From: Kocuria sp. TGY1127_2
GTDB lineage: Bacteria > Actinomycetota > Actinomycetes > Actinomycetales > Micrococcaceae
Assembly: GCF_013394385.1 (NCBI RefSeq)
Contig: NZ_AP022834.1
Span: 1,550,001 to 1,614,000 of the forward strand
DNA length: 64,000 nucleotides
Direction of reading: 5' to 3'
In this document: positions 53,051 through 62,433 of the stretch, piece by piece
Layout: each line of letters opens with the position of its first letter
Position numbering within the stretch: the first letter of the stretch is position 1
The notes under the pieces: model-generated
Told to the model about the DNA's origin: nothing
Databases searched by the model: none
What the model saw: only the letters and a program-made list of their open reading frames with translations
Position numbers and translations under genes: made by a program

Positions 53051-54721
53051 TCAGACCTCTTCCGACTGATGACGGCGCCGACCATCAACCCAGGTTTCCA
53101 GTACAGGGATTCTTGCGATCTCTGCCGGATCGACGAGCAATGGGTCGTCTCCGAGAATGACGAAGTCGGCGCGCTTCCCGGCGGTGAGCGTCCCGAACTC
53201 GTCCTCGCGTCCCAGGCTCTTTGCCCCTTCGAGAGTATGAGCCTTCAACGCTTCGGCGGCCGTGATTCTGAGGGAGTCAGGCCCGAGTTTTGCACCCCGT
53301 CGCGTCACCCGAGTGACTGCGGCCTGGATCGCCTCGAGCGGACGAGGTTCTGCAACAGGGGCGTCGGAGGAAATAGTGGTTGGGACATTGGCTGCGAGAA
53401 ATTCGCCCAGAGGGTTGAAGCGCTCGCCGGGGGTCCCGATCGCTTGTTCGACGCCCTCTCCCCAGTTGTAATAGTGCTGTGTCTGGTTGACGGGGCGGAT
53501 ACCGAGTTCGGACATCCTGGTGATGTCCTCCGGAGTGGGCAATCCGCAGTGTTCAATCCTGTGCCGTGCATCGGGGTCCGGGCGATCTGCGAGAGCCTGT
53601 TCGATAGCATCAACGACCATGGCGATCGCCGTCGGCGATTGCGCATGCGTGGCGGTCTGCAATCCGTTGGAGTGCGCCTTGGACACCAATTCACTGTATT
53701 CGCGCGGATCATGATAAAGCTGACCGGTGCGGCAAGGATCACCTACGTATCCTTCAGGGAAATATGCGGTCCAGCCGCCCAGTGTGCCGTCGGCATAGAG
53801 TTTGATACCCGCCACGGACAGGAAGGCATTCCCGAAGGGCCCGGTCAGGCCGAGGTCGATGACCTGGTCGAGGAGATGGGAGAGGAAATACATGGATACG
53901 CGAATCTCGAGCGTACCCCGATCAATCATCTCGAGGTAGGCTGCAAATTCTCGTTTGGACACTTGTGCGTCTCCAAGCGCGGTGACTCCGCCTGCGAGGA
54001 ATTCACGCTGTACCAAGTTGAGTTGCCGCTGATGCTCGGCCGGTTCGTCGCCAAGATGGAAATTGGGCCCGTGATGACCTATTTTGACCCCGTGCAGGCC
54101 CGTGAGCACGTTGCACGCCGCATCGGAAAGCTCACCGGTCAGTTCGCCGTCCGAATCACGGAAGAATTCTCCGCCCTCGGGGTTGGGGGTGTCCTTGGTG
54201 ATCCCGAATTTCTCGAAGGTGAAAGAATTCACGACTCCGCCGTGCCCGGAGGCATTCATGATGTAAACCTCACGGTCCGCGGCGATCTGGTCGAGTTCCT
54301 CCTTAGTGGGGTGTCGACGTTCGACGAGGTTCCGTTGTTCGTATCCGAAGCCGCGGATCGGCACCCCCGCGGGCAGCTTATCTGCGCCCCGACGCATGAG
54401 CTCGATGATTTCGGGGATCGACCCGGCGTTGCCGGGAGTGATGTCAATCCATGTCAGCAACTGTCCGTACATGAGTGGGTGTGCGTGCGCATCGACGAAT
54501 CCGGGGACGATCGTCGCTTCTGGGCGCTCGACGCGGACGGGTTCGTATCCTGCTGCAGCCTGCTCCACCTCGGTCAGGGTTCCGACCGCTTCGATTTTGC
54601 CCCCTGCGACGAACATGGCTTCGGCGTCCGGCTTGTCATCGTCGATGGTGTGAATATGTCCGGCCGTGATGATCGTCGGTTCAGAGTTGCGATCGTCGAA
54701 TGTGGCGAGCCTACGCATCAT
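53051..54721 (-). CDS. amidohydrolase family protein (YtcJ-like), second copy
   Basis: 556-aa amidohydrolase-3 protein homologous in kind to the one at 19917-21533. It has ITAGHIHTIDDDKPDAEAMFVAGGKIEAVG at the start, VDAHAHP (HxH), MNASGHGGVVNSFTF, HRIEHCGLP and TISSDAPVAEPRPLEA near the end. I chose the ATG at 54721, which overlaps the transporter stop (ATGATG) and has AGGAGAG upstream; a much longer frame upstream is not real. It probably opens an amide or ring bond of the compound imported by the MHS transporter. Confidence 0.87.
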   Translation of the reverse strand: MMRRLATFDDRNSEPTIITAGHIHTIDDDKPDAEAMFVAGGKIEAVGTLTEVEQAAAGYEPVRVERPEATIVPGFVDAHAHPLMYGQLLTWIDITPGNAGSIPEIIELMRRGADKLPAGVPIRGFGYEQRNLVERRHPTKEELDQIAADREVYIMNASGHGGVVNSFTFEKFGITKDTPNPEGGEFFRDSDGELTGELSDAACNVLTGLHGVKIGHHGPNFHLGDEPAEHQRQLNLVQREFLAGGVTALGDAQVSKREFAAYLEMIDRGTLEIRVSMYFLSHLLDQVIDLGLTGPFGNAFLSVAGIKLYADGTLGGWTAYFPEGYVGDPCRTGQLYHDPREYSELVSKAHSNGLQTATHAQSPTAIAMVVDAIEQALADRPDPDARHRIEHCGLPTPEDITRMSELGIRPVNQTQHYYNWGEGVEQAIGTPGERFNPLGEFLAANVPTTISSDAPVAEPRPLEAIQAAVTRVTRRGAKLGPDSLRITAAEALKAHTLEGAKSLGREDEFGTLTAGKRADFVILGDDPLLVDPAEIARIPVLETWVDGRRRHQSEEV

Positions 54722-56058
54722 TTCTCTCCTATGGGTTGAATGGTCGAATTGGTGGAGGGAGTGCTGGCGCCGTTTGAATCGGAATACTGGGGTGCGAACG
54801 CTGTGCCCAGCCAGGCGACGAGCGAGAGAAGTCCGAAGAAAGCGACGACCGACCAGATGCTGCCAGTGGCCGCCAGCAGTCCGCTTGCAATCGCAGGTGA
54901 AAGACCGCCCCAAACCGCCGCTCCGACGCCGTAGGCCAATGACATCGAGGTGTACCTTGCCTGAGGCTTGAACATCTGGGCCATCAAGGTCGACAACGGT
55001 GCCCAGGCACCGGACAGGGTCAGTCGGACGAGCGAGACGAGGAGGAAGATGAGCACAACGTTCCGGCCCTCGATGGCCAGAATGAGCGGGATCATGGTCA
55101 GGAATGACAGCCCTATGCCCAAGTACATGATCGTCTTACCGCCCCATTTGTCACCGAGCCAGGCCAAGGGGAGGGTGACGATGGCTTCGATGAAGGACGC
55201 AACCGTCATGGCTGCGAGGATGACCTGGGCTTTGACACCCACTTCAGGGTCGGTGGCGTAGTTCTGAACGAAGCTTGTCGCCACGACGTAGCCACCGGAC
55301 GACATGGCAACGATTCCGAAGCCGAGCAGAATCGGCCACCAGTTGAACTTCAGCGCGTAAAGAATCGGTGTCGATTGCTCGGCCCCCTCGACTTTGTCTT
55401 CGAAGACCGGGGTCTCTTCGACCCGGAGTCGCACCCAGATACCCACGCCGATAAGCACCAGGGAGAAGAGGAAAGGAATCCTCCAGCCCCAGGTCATGAG
55501 CACATCGTCGCCCATGGCTGCGAGCACCCAGAAGGCTCCCGACGACAAGAGAGCACCGAACGGGTTGCCAAGCTGGGTAAAACCGCCGTAGAAGGTCTTC
55601 CATTTCTCGGGCGCGCTCTCGACGGCCATAAGGCTGGCGCCGCCCCATTCGCCCCCAACGGCCAGTCCTTGGAACATCCGTAACACGATGAGAAGTATCG
55701 GTCCGAGCATTCCCGCCATGGCATAACTGGGCAAACAGCCGACGAGAACGGTGGCCACGCCCATGACCATAAGAGTAATTGTCAGTGCGGGCTTACGACC
55801 GAGCTTGTCTCCGATGTGACCGAAGAGAACACCGCCGATGGGACGCATGAAGAAGGCAACCGCGTACGTTCCGAACGACGCCAGAGTTCCCAGAGACCTG
55901 TCGACCTCCGGGAAGAACAGCTGCGGAAAGACAATGGCCGCCGCTGTGGCGTACACATAGAAGTCATACCATTCGACTGTGGTGCCGACGGCAGCGGCGA
56001 AACCTGATCGCAACGCCTTTTTGTGCGTCTTCTCCCGGCCCAGATTCGTGGACGACAT
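54718..56058 (-). CDS. MFS transporter, metabolite:H+ symporter (MHS) family
   Basis: 446-aa, 12-helix MFS protein with the MHS signatures RSGFAAAVGTTVEWYDFYVYATAAA in helix 1, RPIGGVLFGHIGDKLGRKPALTITL (motif A) and RMFQGLAVGGEWGGASLMAVE in helix 4-5. MHS members import shikimate, ketoglutarate, betaine or aromatic acids. It is the first gene of the five-gene catabolic operon and divergent from a double-domain Lrp regulator, so it likely imports the compound that the downstream amidohydrolase and M20 enzymes split. Confidence 0.9.
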   Translation of the reverse strand: MSSTNLGREKTHKKALRSGFAAAVGTTVEWYDFYVYATAAAIVFPQLFFPEVDRSLGTLASFGTYAVAFFMRPIGGVLFGHIGDKLGRKPALTITLMVMGVATVLVGCLPSYAMAGMLGPILLIVLRMFQGLAVGGEWGGASLMAVESAPEKWKTFYGGFTQLGNPFGALLSSGAFWVLAAMGDDVLMTWGWRIPFLFSLVLIGVGIWVRLRVEETPVFEDKVEGAEQSTPILYALKFNWWPILLGFGIVAMSSGGYVVATSFVQNYATDPEVGVKAQVILAAMTVASFIEAIVTLPLAWLGDKWGGKTIMYLGIGLSFLTMIPLILAIEGRNVVLIFLLVSLVRLTLSGAWAPLSTLMAQMFKPQARYTSMSLAYGVGAAVWGGLSPAIASGLLAATGSIWSVVAFFGLLSLVAWLGTAFAPQYSDSNGASTPSTNSTIQPIGEK

Positions 56059-56183
56059 GTCGAGCTCCCTTGCTCAAGTGTGGGTTACAGACGTCCTGTA
56101 ATTGCCCCACCGAATATAGGTGATTCCGCGTCATAAGAACACGCTGCATCATGGGGGAAACCGGGTATCTGCCGCGGAAATGA

Positions 56184-56193
56184 GAAATATTTC
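56184..56193. promoter_or_regulatory. palindrome GAAATATTTC in the divergent gap
   Basis: Ten-base perfect palindrome between the MHS operon (start 56058) and the Lrp gene (start 56302), in the A/T-rich part of the gap. Lrp/AsnC sites are often A/T-centred dyads; this is the best candidate I see in 56059-56301. Confidence 0.35.
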
Positions 56194-56301
56194 GGGCACT
56201 TTAGTGACGACCGATTGCTAATCTCGGGGATATACCAAATTTTTGCGGCTAGTGTTGGGCAGAATCAGTGTTTATCGAGTGAAACTGTAACGGAGGACAT
56301 A

Positions 56302-57243
56302 TTGGCAAAGTCGTCGCGGGCCAATCACCGAGATGTCAAGGATTACAGGGACCTTGATGCCGCTCTCATTCGGGCGCTGCAGGAGAACGGCCGGGCAAGC
56401 ATCCACGAACTGTCACAGACCCTGGATGCCTCACGCGATCTGGTATCTCAGCGCGTCCGTCGTCTTGTGGACGAAGACGGTCTCAAGATTGTAGCGGCGG
56501 TTGACCCTGGTCATGCCGGTCGACAAGTGCTGATCCACGCGATGGTCGACATCGACGGTGCCGCTAGACCGGTGGCATCGAAGCTCTCACAATTCACCGA
56601 CACGGTACTCGTGTCCATGGTCAGCGGACCACGTCCCATCGTCTTCGAATCCCGGCACGGGAACCACGAGGAAATGGAAATGCTGCTCGACGAGGTACGA
56701 GCGATCCCTTCCGTCCGTTCCATCCGCATCACCACGTATGCCGAAGTCATCAAAGGGTTCTTCGTCGCCAAGACCCGCAAGGAGATCTCCCCAGACCCCA
56801 TCGACTTCGATATCATCGCAATGCTGCAACAGGATGGCCGAACCAGCTATGCCGTGTTGTCCGAAGCAGTCCACCTCTCCCCCTCGTCGGTTCGCGAACG
56901 CGTCGCAAAACTTCTCGATGCCGGCGTCATCCGCATCTCCGCCATCCAACCGGGCGGGATTTCTCGGAGTCGGTTCTCCATCGGCCTTGGGATCTCCGCC
57001 CGCGGCAACATCGATGACATCCGCGAACATCTGCGCACCACACCGAATATTGACTTCGCGGCACGCACTTATGGCAACCACGACTTCATTGCAACTGCCA
57101 ACAGCCATGTGTCGAGTAAAGTCCTCGAAGTCATTGAGGATCTCAGAGCACTGCCAGGGGTCGCGTCATTGGACTCTTGGACCCACCTCGACCTCATCAA
57201 GGAGGAGTACGCCCGCAGAGTGGGGCAAGTTCTGAGACCGTGA
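56302..57243 (+). CDS. Lrp/AsnC-family regulator with two tandem units
   Basis: 313-aa protein made of two AsnC-type units. Each has an HTH (about residues 18-65, LIRALQENGRASIHELSQTLDASRDLVSQRVRRL, and about 172-220, IIAMLQQDGRTSYAVLSEAVHLSPSSVRERVAKL) and a RAM-like ligand domain. I chose the TTG at 56302 because GGAGG lies 5 bases upstream; an earlier TTG at 56215 has no site. Double-unit Lrp proteins are frequent in actinobacteria. It is divergent from the MHS-amidohydrolase-ThDP operon and likely controls it, perhaps sensing an amino acid released by the pathway. Confidence 0.88.
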   Translation: MAKSSRANHRDVKDYRDLDAALIRALQENGRASIHELSQTLDASRDLVSQRVRRLVDEDGLKIVAAVDPGHAGRQVLIHAMVDIDGAARPVASKLSQFTDTVLVSMVSGPRPIVFESRHGNHEEMEMLLDEVRAIPSVRSIRITTYAEVIKGFFVAKTRKEISPDPIDFDIIAMLQQDGRTSYAVLSEAVHLSPSSVRERVAKLLDAGVIRISAIQPGGISRSRFSIGLGISARGNIDDIREHLRTTPNIDFAARTYGNHDFIATANSHVSSKVLEVIEDLRALPGVASLDSWTHLDLIKEEYARRVGQVLRP

Positions 57244-57304
57244 AAGAACGGCGATTCGTGCCCCCCCCTGAGAGCCCTCTTCACAAGCGGAGTAGGGTTG
57301 TTTT

Positions 57305-58681
57305 ATGTCTACTTATACGACAACCAACCCGACCACCGGAGTAACCGAACGCGAATTTCCCTCGCTGGATGAGACGGGTGTCGAGCAAGTGCTCGACCGG
57401 TCGGCCAACGCATTCGCCGGCTGGAGGGCGACGCCGGCGAATCAGCGAGCATCGATCCTCACGCGGGCCGCTGACGCCTATGATGCCCGGAAGGAAGAGC
57501 TGGGGCGGCTGATCGCTGCCGAAATGGGAAAACCCTTGCAAGAAGCAATAGGCGAGGCGGAATTGGCAGGTGCGATTTTCCGCTGGTATGCCGAGAACGG
57601 CCCGCAGCTGCTGCAACAAGAACAACTCGATCCTCAGGGTGCCGCCGAATCGCTGGTCCAGACTCAGCCGATCGGTTCGCTCATTGGCGTAATGCCGTGG
57701 AACTATCCTTACTACCAAGCCGCCAGGTTCGCCGCCCCCAACCTCATGGCTGGCAATACCATCATTCTGAAACACGCCGAGATCTGCGCAGCCTCCTCGG
57801 AAGTGATGGCCGAAATCCTCCACACGGCAGGCGTACCCGACGACGCTTACATCAATGTCTTCGCTTCCAAGGAACAGATCGCTGACATGATCGCCGATCC
57901 GCGGGTGCGCGGCATCTCGTTGACCGGCAGCGAGCGGGCCGGTTCCTCGGTGGCCGAGACTGCTGGCCGGAACCTGAAGAAGGTTGTGCTCGAACTCGGC
58001 GGGTCAGATCCTCTGATTGTCCTGGACGACGCCGATATCGACCGGGTCGCAAGGAAAGCCGCGAAGGCGCGACTTTCCAATACCGGGCAGGCCTGTAATT
58101 CGCCCAAACGGATGATCGTACCGAATGCCCACCTGGATTCCTTCCTCTCCAAGATCACCACGGCTTTTAGCGAAGCACGGATCGGTGATCCTACAGATTC
58201 CGAGGTGCAGGTCGGACCGCTGTCTTCCGTTGTGGCACGGGACAATGTCGTGGCGCAGGTCAGAAAGGCCGTCGAGCAAGGCGCGAGACTACATACCGGC
58301 GGTCAACCTCTCGACGGGCCCGGGGCATTCATGCAGCCTGCGGTGCTGACCGGCGTCACCAGAGACATGGACGCCTACTCTGAAGAGATCTTCGGCCCTG
58401 TGGCTGTGGTCTACGGCGTCGATTCCGTCGATGAAGCAGTCGAGCTGGCCAATGATGTCGGTTTCGGACTCAGCGGTTCGGTCTGGAGCCCTGATATTGA
58501 CCGCGCCCAGCAGGTGGCAGACAGGTTGGACGTTGGGATGGCCTATATCAACGAACACGGCACAACTCTTCCCGGGCTACCCTTCGGAGGTGTGAAACGC
58601 TCAGGGTTCGGCCGTGAACTAGGCCGCTGGGGAATGGGCGAATTCGTCAACACCCGGCTCCGTCGCACCGCGTTGAAATAA
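57305..58681 (+). CDS. NAD(P)-dependent aldehyde dehydrogenase, succinate-semialdehyde type
   Basis: 458-aa ALDH. It has GVMPWNYPYYQAARFAAPNLMAGNTIILKHAE (cofactor-binding Lys), GISLTGSERAGSSVAE, the catalytic Glu in LELGGSDPLIVLDDADID, the catalytic Cys in TGQACNSPKRMIV, and EEIFGPVAVVYGV. The lack of an N-terminal extension and the GQACNSPKR motif match the short succinate-semialdehyde dehydrogenases. GGAG lies upstream of the ATG. It is a single gene, convergent with an acyl-CoA dehydrogenase, with a terminator between. Confidence 0.9.
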   Translation: MSTYTTTNPTTGVTEREFPSLDETGVEQVLDRSANAFAGWRATPANQRASILTRAADAYDARKEELGRLIAAEMGKPLQEAIGEAELAGAIFRWYAENGPQLLQQEQLDPQGAAESLVQTQPIGSLIGVMPWNYPYYQAARFAAPNLMAGNTIILKHAEICAASSEVMAEILHTAGVPDDAYINVFASKEQIADMIADPRVRGISLTGSERAGSSVAETAGRNLKKVVLELGGSDPLIVLDDADIDRVARKAAKARLSNTGQACNSPKRMIVPNAHLDSFLSKITTAFSEARIGDPTDSEVQVGPLSSVVARDNVVAQVRKAVEQGARLHTGGQPLDGPGAFMQPAVLTGVTRDMDAYSEEIFGPVAVVYGVDSVDEAVELANDVGFGLSGSVWSPDIDRAQQVADRLDVGMAYINEHGTTLPGLPFGGVKRSGFGRELGRWGMGEFVNTRLRRTALK

Positions 58682-58704
58682 CAACAGCACGCAGGTGACC
58701 TTAG

Positions 58705-58741
58705 TTGGTGCCGTTGGCCATTGGCTGGACAACGGCACCAA
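58705..58741. terminator. bidirectional hairpin between convergent genes
   Basis: TTGGTGCCGTTG and its exact complement (12-base arms) around a 13-base loop, 24 bases past the aldehyde dehydrogenase stop and 99 bases from the acyl-CoA dehydrogenase stop. It can act in both directions; no T-run. Confidence 0.75.
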
Positions 58742-58839
58742 TCCGGTTGACGGGGACCCCCCGGTCGCGCAGAAAGCTCGTGGAGTCATTCCCGAGGCTC
58801 GCGGTTGCCTGCTCCGACGGCATTGGTCAGAGACTTTGT

Positions 58840-60030
58840 TTAGGCAAAGGCAGACAAGCCCGTGATGCTCTTGCCAACGATCAAGGTGTTCATTTCCCGG
58901 GACCCCTCGAATGAATAGATGGCCTCGGCATCCGAGAAGAGCTTGGCGATTTCGTACTCGAGCACAATGCCGTTGCCTCCGAACAGTTCGCGACCCCAGG
59001 CCACCGTCTCCCGCATCCTGGTGGTGCAGAACGCTTTGGCCAGGGCCGCCTGCGCAGCCGTGTCCTCACCGTTCTCGGCCAGTTGTCCCATGCGGATGAC
59101 CATCCCGAGCATCGCGGTGACGTTGCTCAGCATTTTGACCAGCAAGTCTTGAATCATCTGGAAACCACCGATCGGCTTGCCGAACTGGACTCGGGTGGTT
59201 GCGTAATTCCTGGCTACCTCGTAGGCGCGCATGGCGACGCCGGTGGCTTGCCATGCCACATCCCCTCGGGTCGCGCGCAGGATTTTCGCTACGTCTCGGA
59301 AACTGTTGATGTTCTGAAGACGGTTTGCCTCGGGAACACGCACATTCGACAATGTCAGATCGGCATTTTCCACGGTTCGCAAAGAAATTTTCCCCTGGAT
59401 TTTCTCCGCCTGGAATCCTTCGGTGCCTTTTTCGACGACGAAGGCTTTGACCTGGTCGTCTTCGGTATCTCGAGCGTAGACCACGACGAGATCCGCGAAG
59501 GTACCGTTGCCGATCCACCGTTTTGCGCCGTTGAGGACCCACTCGTTGCCTTCCCGGTATGCGGTCGTGCGCATGCCCCCGGCTACGTCGGAGCCGCCCT
59601 CGGGCTCGGTCAAGGCAAAAGCGCCGATGCTCGACATGGCCACCATATCCGGCAGCCACCGCTGGCGCTGTTCCTCGTTGCCCCCACCCGCAATGGACCC
59701 CATAGCCAGACCGGTATGGACTCCCGCGGCGACGGCGAATGACGGGTCGGTCTTGTTCATCTCGATTCTGATGAAACCCGCAAGCAGTTCGCTGCGAGGC
59801 TGCGCGGGGACCCTGCTGTACTCCGGGTAACGTCCTTCCGCGACTCCGAGTGGTGACAATTTCTGGAACAGTCCCTGAGGGAACTGCCCAGCGTCCCACG
59901 CTTGCTCGGCGAGAGGTTTGATCTCAGTGGCCAAATAGTGTCGGATTCCATCCAGCTCGGTCTGCTCCTTCTCGCTGAGCAGCGATGCGTAGTCGAGGAA
60001 GTCTGATGTTGTGTTGGCGGGCTTAGACAT
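58840..60030 (-). CDS. acyl-CoA dehydrogenase, glutaryl-CoA dehydrogenase-like
   Basis: 396-aa FAD enzyme. The flavin loop is GAFALTEPEGGSDVAGGM, then WVLNGAKRWIGNGTFADLVVV, VQFGKPIGGFQMIQDLLVKM, and the catalytic Glu in AIYSFEGSREMNTLIVGKSITG, close to the glutaryl-CoA dehydrogenase pattern. I chose ATG 60030 (AAAGGAC upstream). It lies 248 bases downstream of a crotonase on the same strand. With the CoA transferase and crotonase it fits breakdown of a dicarboxylic or aromatic-derived acid as CoA ester; the exact acid is unknown. Confidence 0.88.
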   Translation of the reverse strand: MSKPANTTSDFLDYASLLSEKEQTELDGIRHYLATEIKPLAEQAWDAGQFPQGLFQKLSPLGVAEGRYPEYSRVPAQPRSELLAGFIRIEMNKTDPSFAVAAGVHTGLAMGSIAGGGNEEQRQRWLPDMVAMSSIGAFALTEPEGGSDVAGGMRTTAYREGNEWVLNGAKRWIGNGTFADLVVVYARDTEDDQVKAFVVEKGTEGFQAEKIQGKISLRTVENADLTLSNVRVPEANRLQNINSFRDVAKILRATRGDVAWQATGVAMRAYEVARNYATTRVQFGKPIGGFQMIQDLLVKMLSNVTAMLGMVIRMGQLAENGEDTAAQAALAKAFCTTRMRETVAWGRELFGGNGIVLEYEIAKLFSDAEAIYSFEGSREMNTLIVGKSITGLSAFA

Positions 60031-60278
60031 GCGTTGTCCTTTTCGTTGGTGTTCTTGGACCCCTCCGATGACATCGGGCGGGTCTGCTGTTGTGCTGCGC
60101 CCCTGTTCAAGACCGGTTTGGACCCGTTGGTTGTCCTGCGTGTCGCGTCTGCACTGCTGTTGCCCCGGACAATCCGTGGTCGCTCCTGGTCCACAAGACT
60201 CCGATGAGGGCAAACCGGAATGCGCCGGCGCCCCAGGTGAGACAAAACTGCTGTTCTGCCGCTGCGACTCTCAGCCTG

Positions 60279-61043
60279 TCAGCGGCCTTTCCACTGGGGC
60301 TCCCGACGCTCGGAAAAGGCAGCGATGCCTTCGGCAAAATCCTCCGATTGCTTCAGCCTCTCGACGATCTGCGCCTGGCTGGCGAAAGCGTCGGCCTCCG
60401 TGGCGTTGTCCGCCATACGGACGACGTCTTTGACCGCCTCGAGTGCGAGCGGAGCATTGGCGCAGATGATTGACGCAAGCTCGAGTGCAGCTTCCAGCGC
60501 GTGTCCTTCCTCTGCCAGGCGGTTGACCAGGCCGAGTTCCGAAGCACGCTGGGCGCTGAAGGTCGAGCCTGTCAGGAGCAGCTCCATCGCCAGGTGGTGA
60601 GGAATGCGCTGAGGCAACCGGATCGCCCCACCGCCTCCCGGTATCAGCCCGCGCTTGACTTCAGGCAGGCCAAGGGTTGCCGTGGTGGAGGCGACGATCA
60701 GGTCGCAGTTCAAGGCAACCTCCAGACCACCGCCCAGTGCGTAGCCTTCGACCGCGGCGATGATCGGCTTTGCAGTGACAGTTTGCACGAACCCCGCAAA
60801 TCCATGTTCGGGTAGGCTGACCGGCTCATGATCGGCTGCAGCCTTGAGATCCATTCCAGCACAGAATGTCCCAGCGGCACCCGTGATAATGCCGACTCGT
60901 AACGCCGGATCGATTTCCAGCTTCTCGATCGCAGCCCGTAGCCCGCGGGCAAGGTCCGCGTTGACGGCATTTTTCTTCTCCGGTCGATTCAGAGTGATAA
61001 CCAGAATGGAGTCTTTTGCTTGCATTTCTACAGCTTGGTTCAT
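60279..61043 (-). CDS. enoyl-CoA hydratase/isomerase (crotonase family)
   Basis: 254-aa crotonase with ILVITLNRPEKKNAVNADLARGLR, the oxyanion-hole motif GAAGTFCAGMDLKAAAD, and AVEGYALGGGLEVALNCDLIVAS, followed by LPEVKRGLIPGGGGAIRLPQRI. The acidic residues of the two usual catalytic Glu positions are partly kept (LPEVKRG). It hydrates or isomerises 2-enoyl-CoA. Its ATG overlaps the CoA-transferase stop by 4 bases. Confidence 0.9.
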   Translation of the reverse strand: MNQAVEMQAKDSILVITLNRPEKKNAVNADLARGLRAAIEKLEIDPALRVGIITGAAGTFCAGMDLKAAADHEPVSLPEHGFAGFVQTVTAKPIIAAVEGYALGGGLEVALNCDLIVASTTATLGLPEVKRGLIPGGGGAIRLPQRIPHHLAMELLLTGSTFSAQRASELGLVNRLAEEGHALEAALELASIICANAPLALEAVKDVVRMADNATEADAFASQAQIVERLKQSEDFAEGIAAFSERREPQWKGR

Positions 61044-62302
61044 GCGACTTCACTTCCTTCCGATGTGATGTCGACTGTATGCGGAGTAGAGGACTGTTGC
61101 GACAATTCCGTCAGAACGGCTTCTGTGTCCGCTCCCTGCACGGGTGCAAGACGACGCACAGAAGAGGGGGTTTCCGAGAACCGCATCGGAATACCGATGA
61201 CCTTGGTCGGCCCTTCGGTGGGGTGCTCGGCGGTATCAAGGAGATGACCTGAACGGACGTATTCGTCCTCCGCGGCGTCGTCAAGTTTGAGCACGGGACC
61301 GAACGGGACATTTTTCTCAGAGCACACCGCAGACCATTCCTCCAGGCTCAAGGCTGAGATGCACTCGTCGAGTCGCGAGTTCATCAACTGGCCATGTTCC
61401 CTGGGGCTGAAAGGACTCTCGTCGAGCAGAGGATCGGCGGCCCAGTCCTCCCGCCCCGCGGCGGCGAATACGTCCTTGAAATTCTGGCCGGTGTAAGGCA
61501 AGACGACGGCCAAACGGCCGTCTCGCGTCGTGCGAGCGTAATGCCCTTTATTCAAGGACAGCGGGAAACCCGTGTCGCTCAACGGTGGATCGAAGGACTT
61601 GCCCTGAAGGTGTTCAACGAGGGTAAAGGCAATCATCGTATCGGCCATGGGCACTTCCACGAGCTGACCTGGGCCGCCATGAGCGCGGTTGTACAACGCC
61701 GCCAAGGCGCTGTAGACCATGGTGAGGCCCGATACCTTGTCTGCGATGATCGTCGGCAGAATAACCGGTTTCTGGATATCATCCGCGCGACTGGACACGT
61801 CCAATAATCCGGATGCCGCCTGAATCGTCTCGTCGTATGCGGCCAGGTTCGCACGATCCGAATCGGGGCGAAAACCCTGCGCATGGACATAGACGAGGTG
61901 TGGAACGGCGTCCTTGATCGCTTCATAGTCAAGTCCCAAACGGGATAGCGCAGAGATGCGCATGTTAGTGATCAGGATATCGGCGGACTTGAGCAACCGC
62001 ATAGCAGCCTCGTGACCGTCTTCAGATTTAAGATCCAGGTTGATACTGCGTTTGTTTCGGTTGACGTTCAAGTGCAATGGGCCCATGCCGGGGGTTCGGG
62101 CGTAGAGGCCATTGCGGGCGCTGTCTCGTGGCGATTCGATTTTGATAACATCCGCACCCAGATCGCCGAGAATTTGCGCGGCATAGGGGCCCATCACGAC
62201 TGTCGCCATATCAATAACACGAACTCCCGAAAGAGGTCCATGATTGGCGTTGTTTGAATTATTCGAGAACTTTTTTTCCACTGTCTCCCCTTCACAACTC
62301 AT
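61040..62302 (-). CDS. CoA transferase, family III (CaiB/BaiF)
   Basis: 420-aa CoA transferase with LSGVRVIDMATVVMGPYAAQILGDLGADVIKIESP (the family III start), SINLDLKSEDGHEAAMRLLKSADILITNMR, and GGPGQLVEVPMADTMIAFTLVEHLQG. The Asp that carries the acyl group in family III enzymes is expected in the VKIE/NLD region. It moves CoA between carboxylic acids to activate a substrate. The start is ATG 62302 without a clear ribosome site; GTG 62281 (AAGGGGAG upstream) is a good alternative. It is the first gene of a CoA-transferase-crotonase operon, with a LysR gene just upstream. Confidence 0.9.
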   Translation of the reverse strand: MSCEGETVEKKFSNNSNNANHGPLSGVRVIDMATVVMGPYAAQILGDLGADVIKIESPRDSARNGLYARTPGMGPLHLNVNRNKRSINLDLKSEDGHEAAMRLLKSADILITNMRISALSRLGLDYEAIKDAVPHLVYVHAQGFRPDSDRANLAAYDETIQAASGLLDVSSRADDIQKPVILPTIIADKVSGLTMVYSALAALYNRAHGGPGQLVEVPMADTMIAFTLVEHLQGKSFDPPLSDTGFPLSLNKGHYARTTRDGRLAVVLPYTGQNFKDVFAAAGREDWAADPLLDESPFSPREHGQLMNSRLDECISALSLEEWSAVCSEKNVPFGPVLKLDDAAEDEYVRSGHLLDTAEHPTEGPTKVIGIPMRFSETPSSVRRLAPVQGADTEAVLTELSQQSSTPHTVDITSEGSEVA

Positions 62303-62433
62303 GGGATGACTCTAACGCTCTTGGGGCCAATTGCGATCGTTTAAATATCACCGATGGGAGAATAGTATTGTGACCACAGCGATCACGGTCCGCTCAAAGG
62401 TACCGGAAGCCGATATCAGCCGACATTGGAGGC

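Noticed and set aside
52886-54739. 617-codon plus-strand frame opposite the ThDP and amidohydrolase genes
   Set aside because: Antisense shadow across two genes with clear catalytic motifs; no ribosome site or domain.
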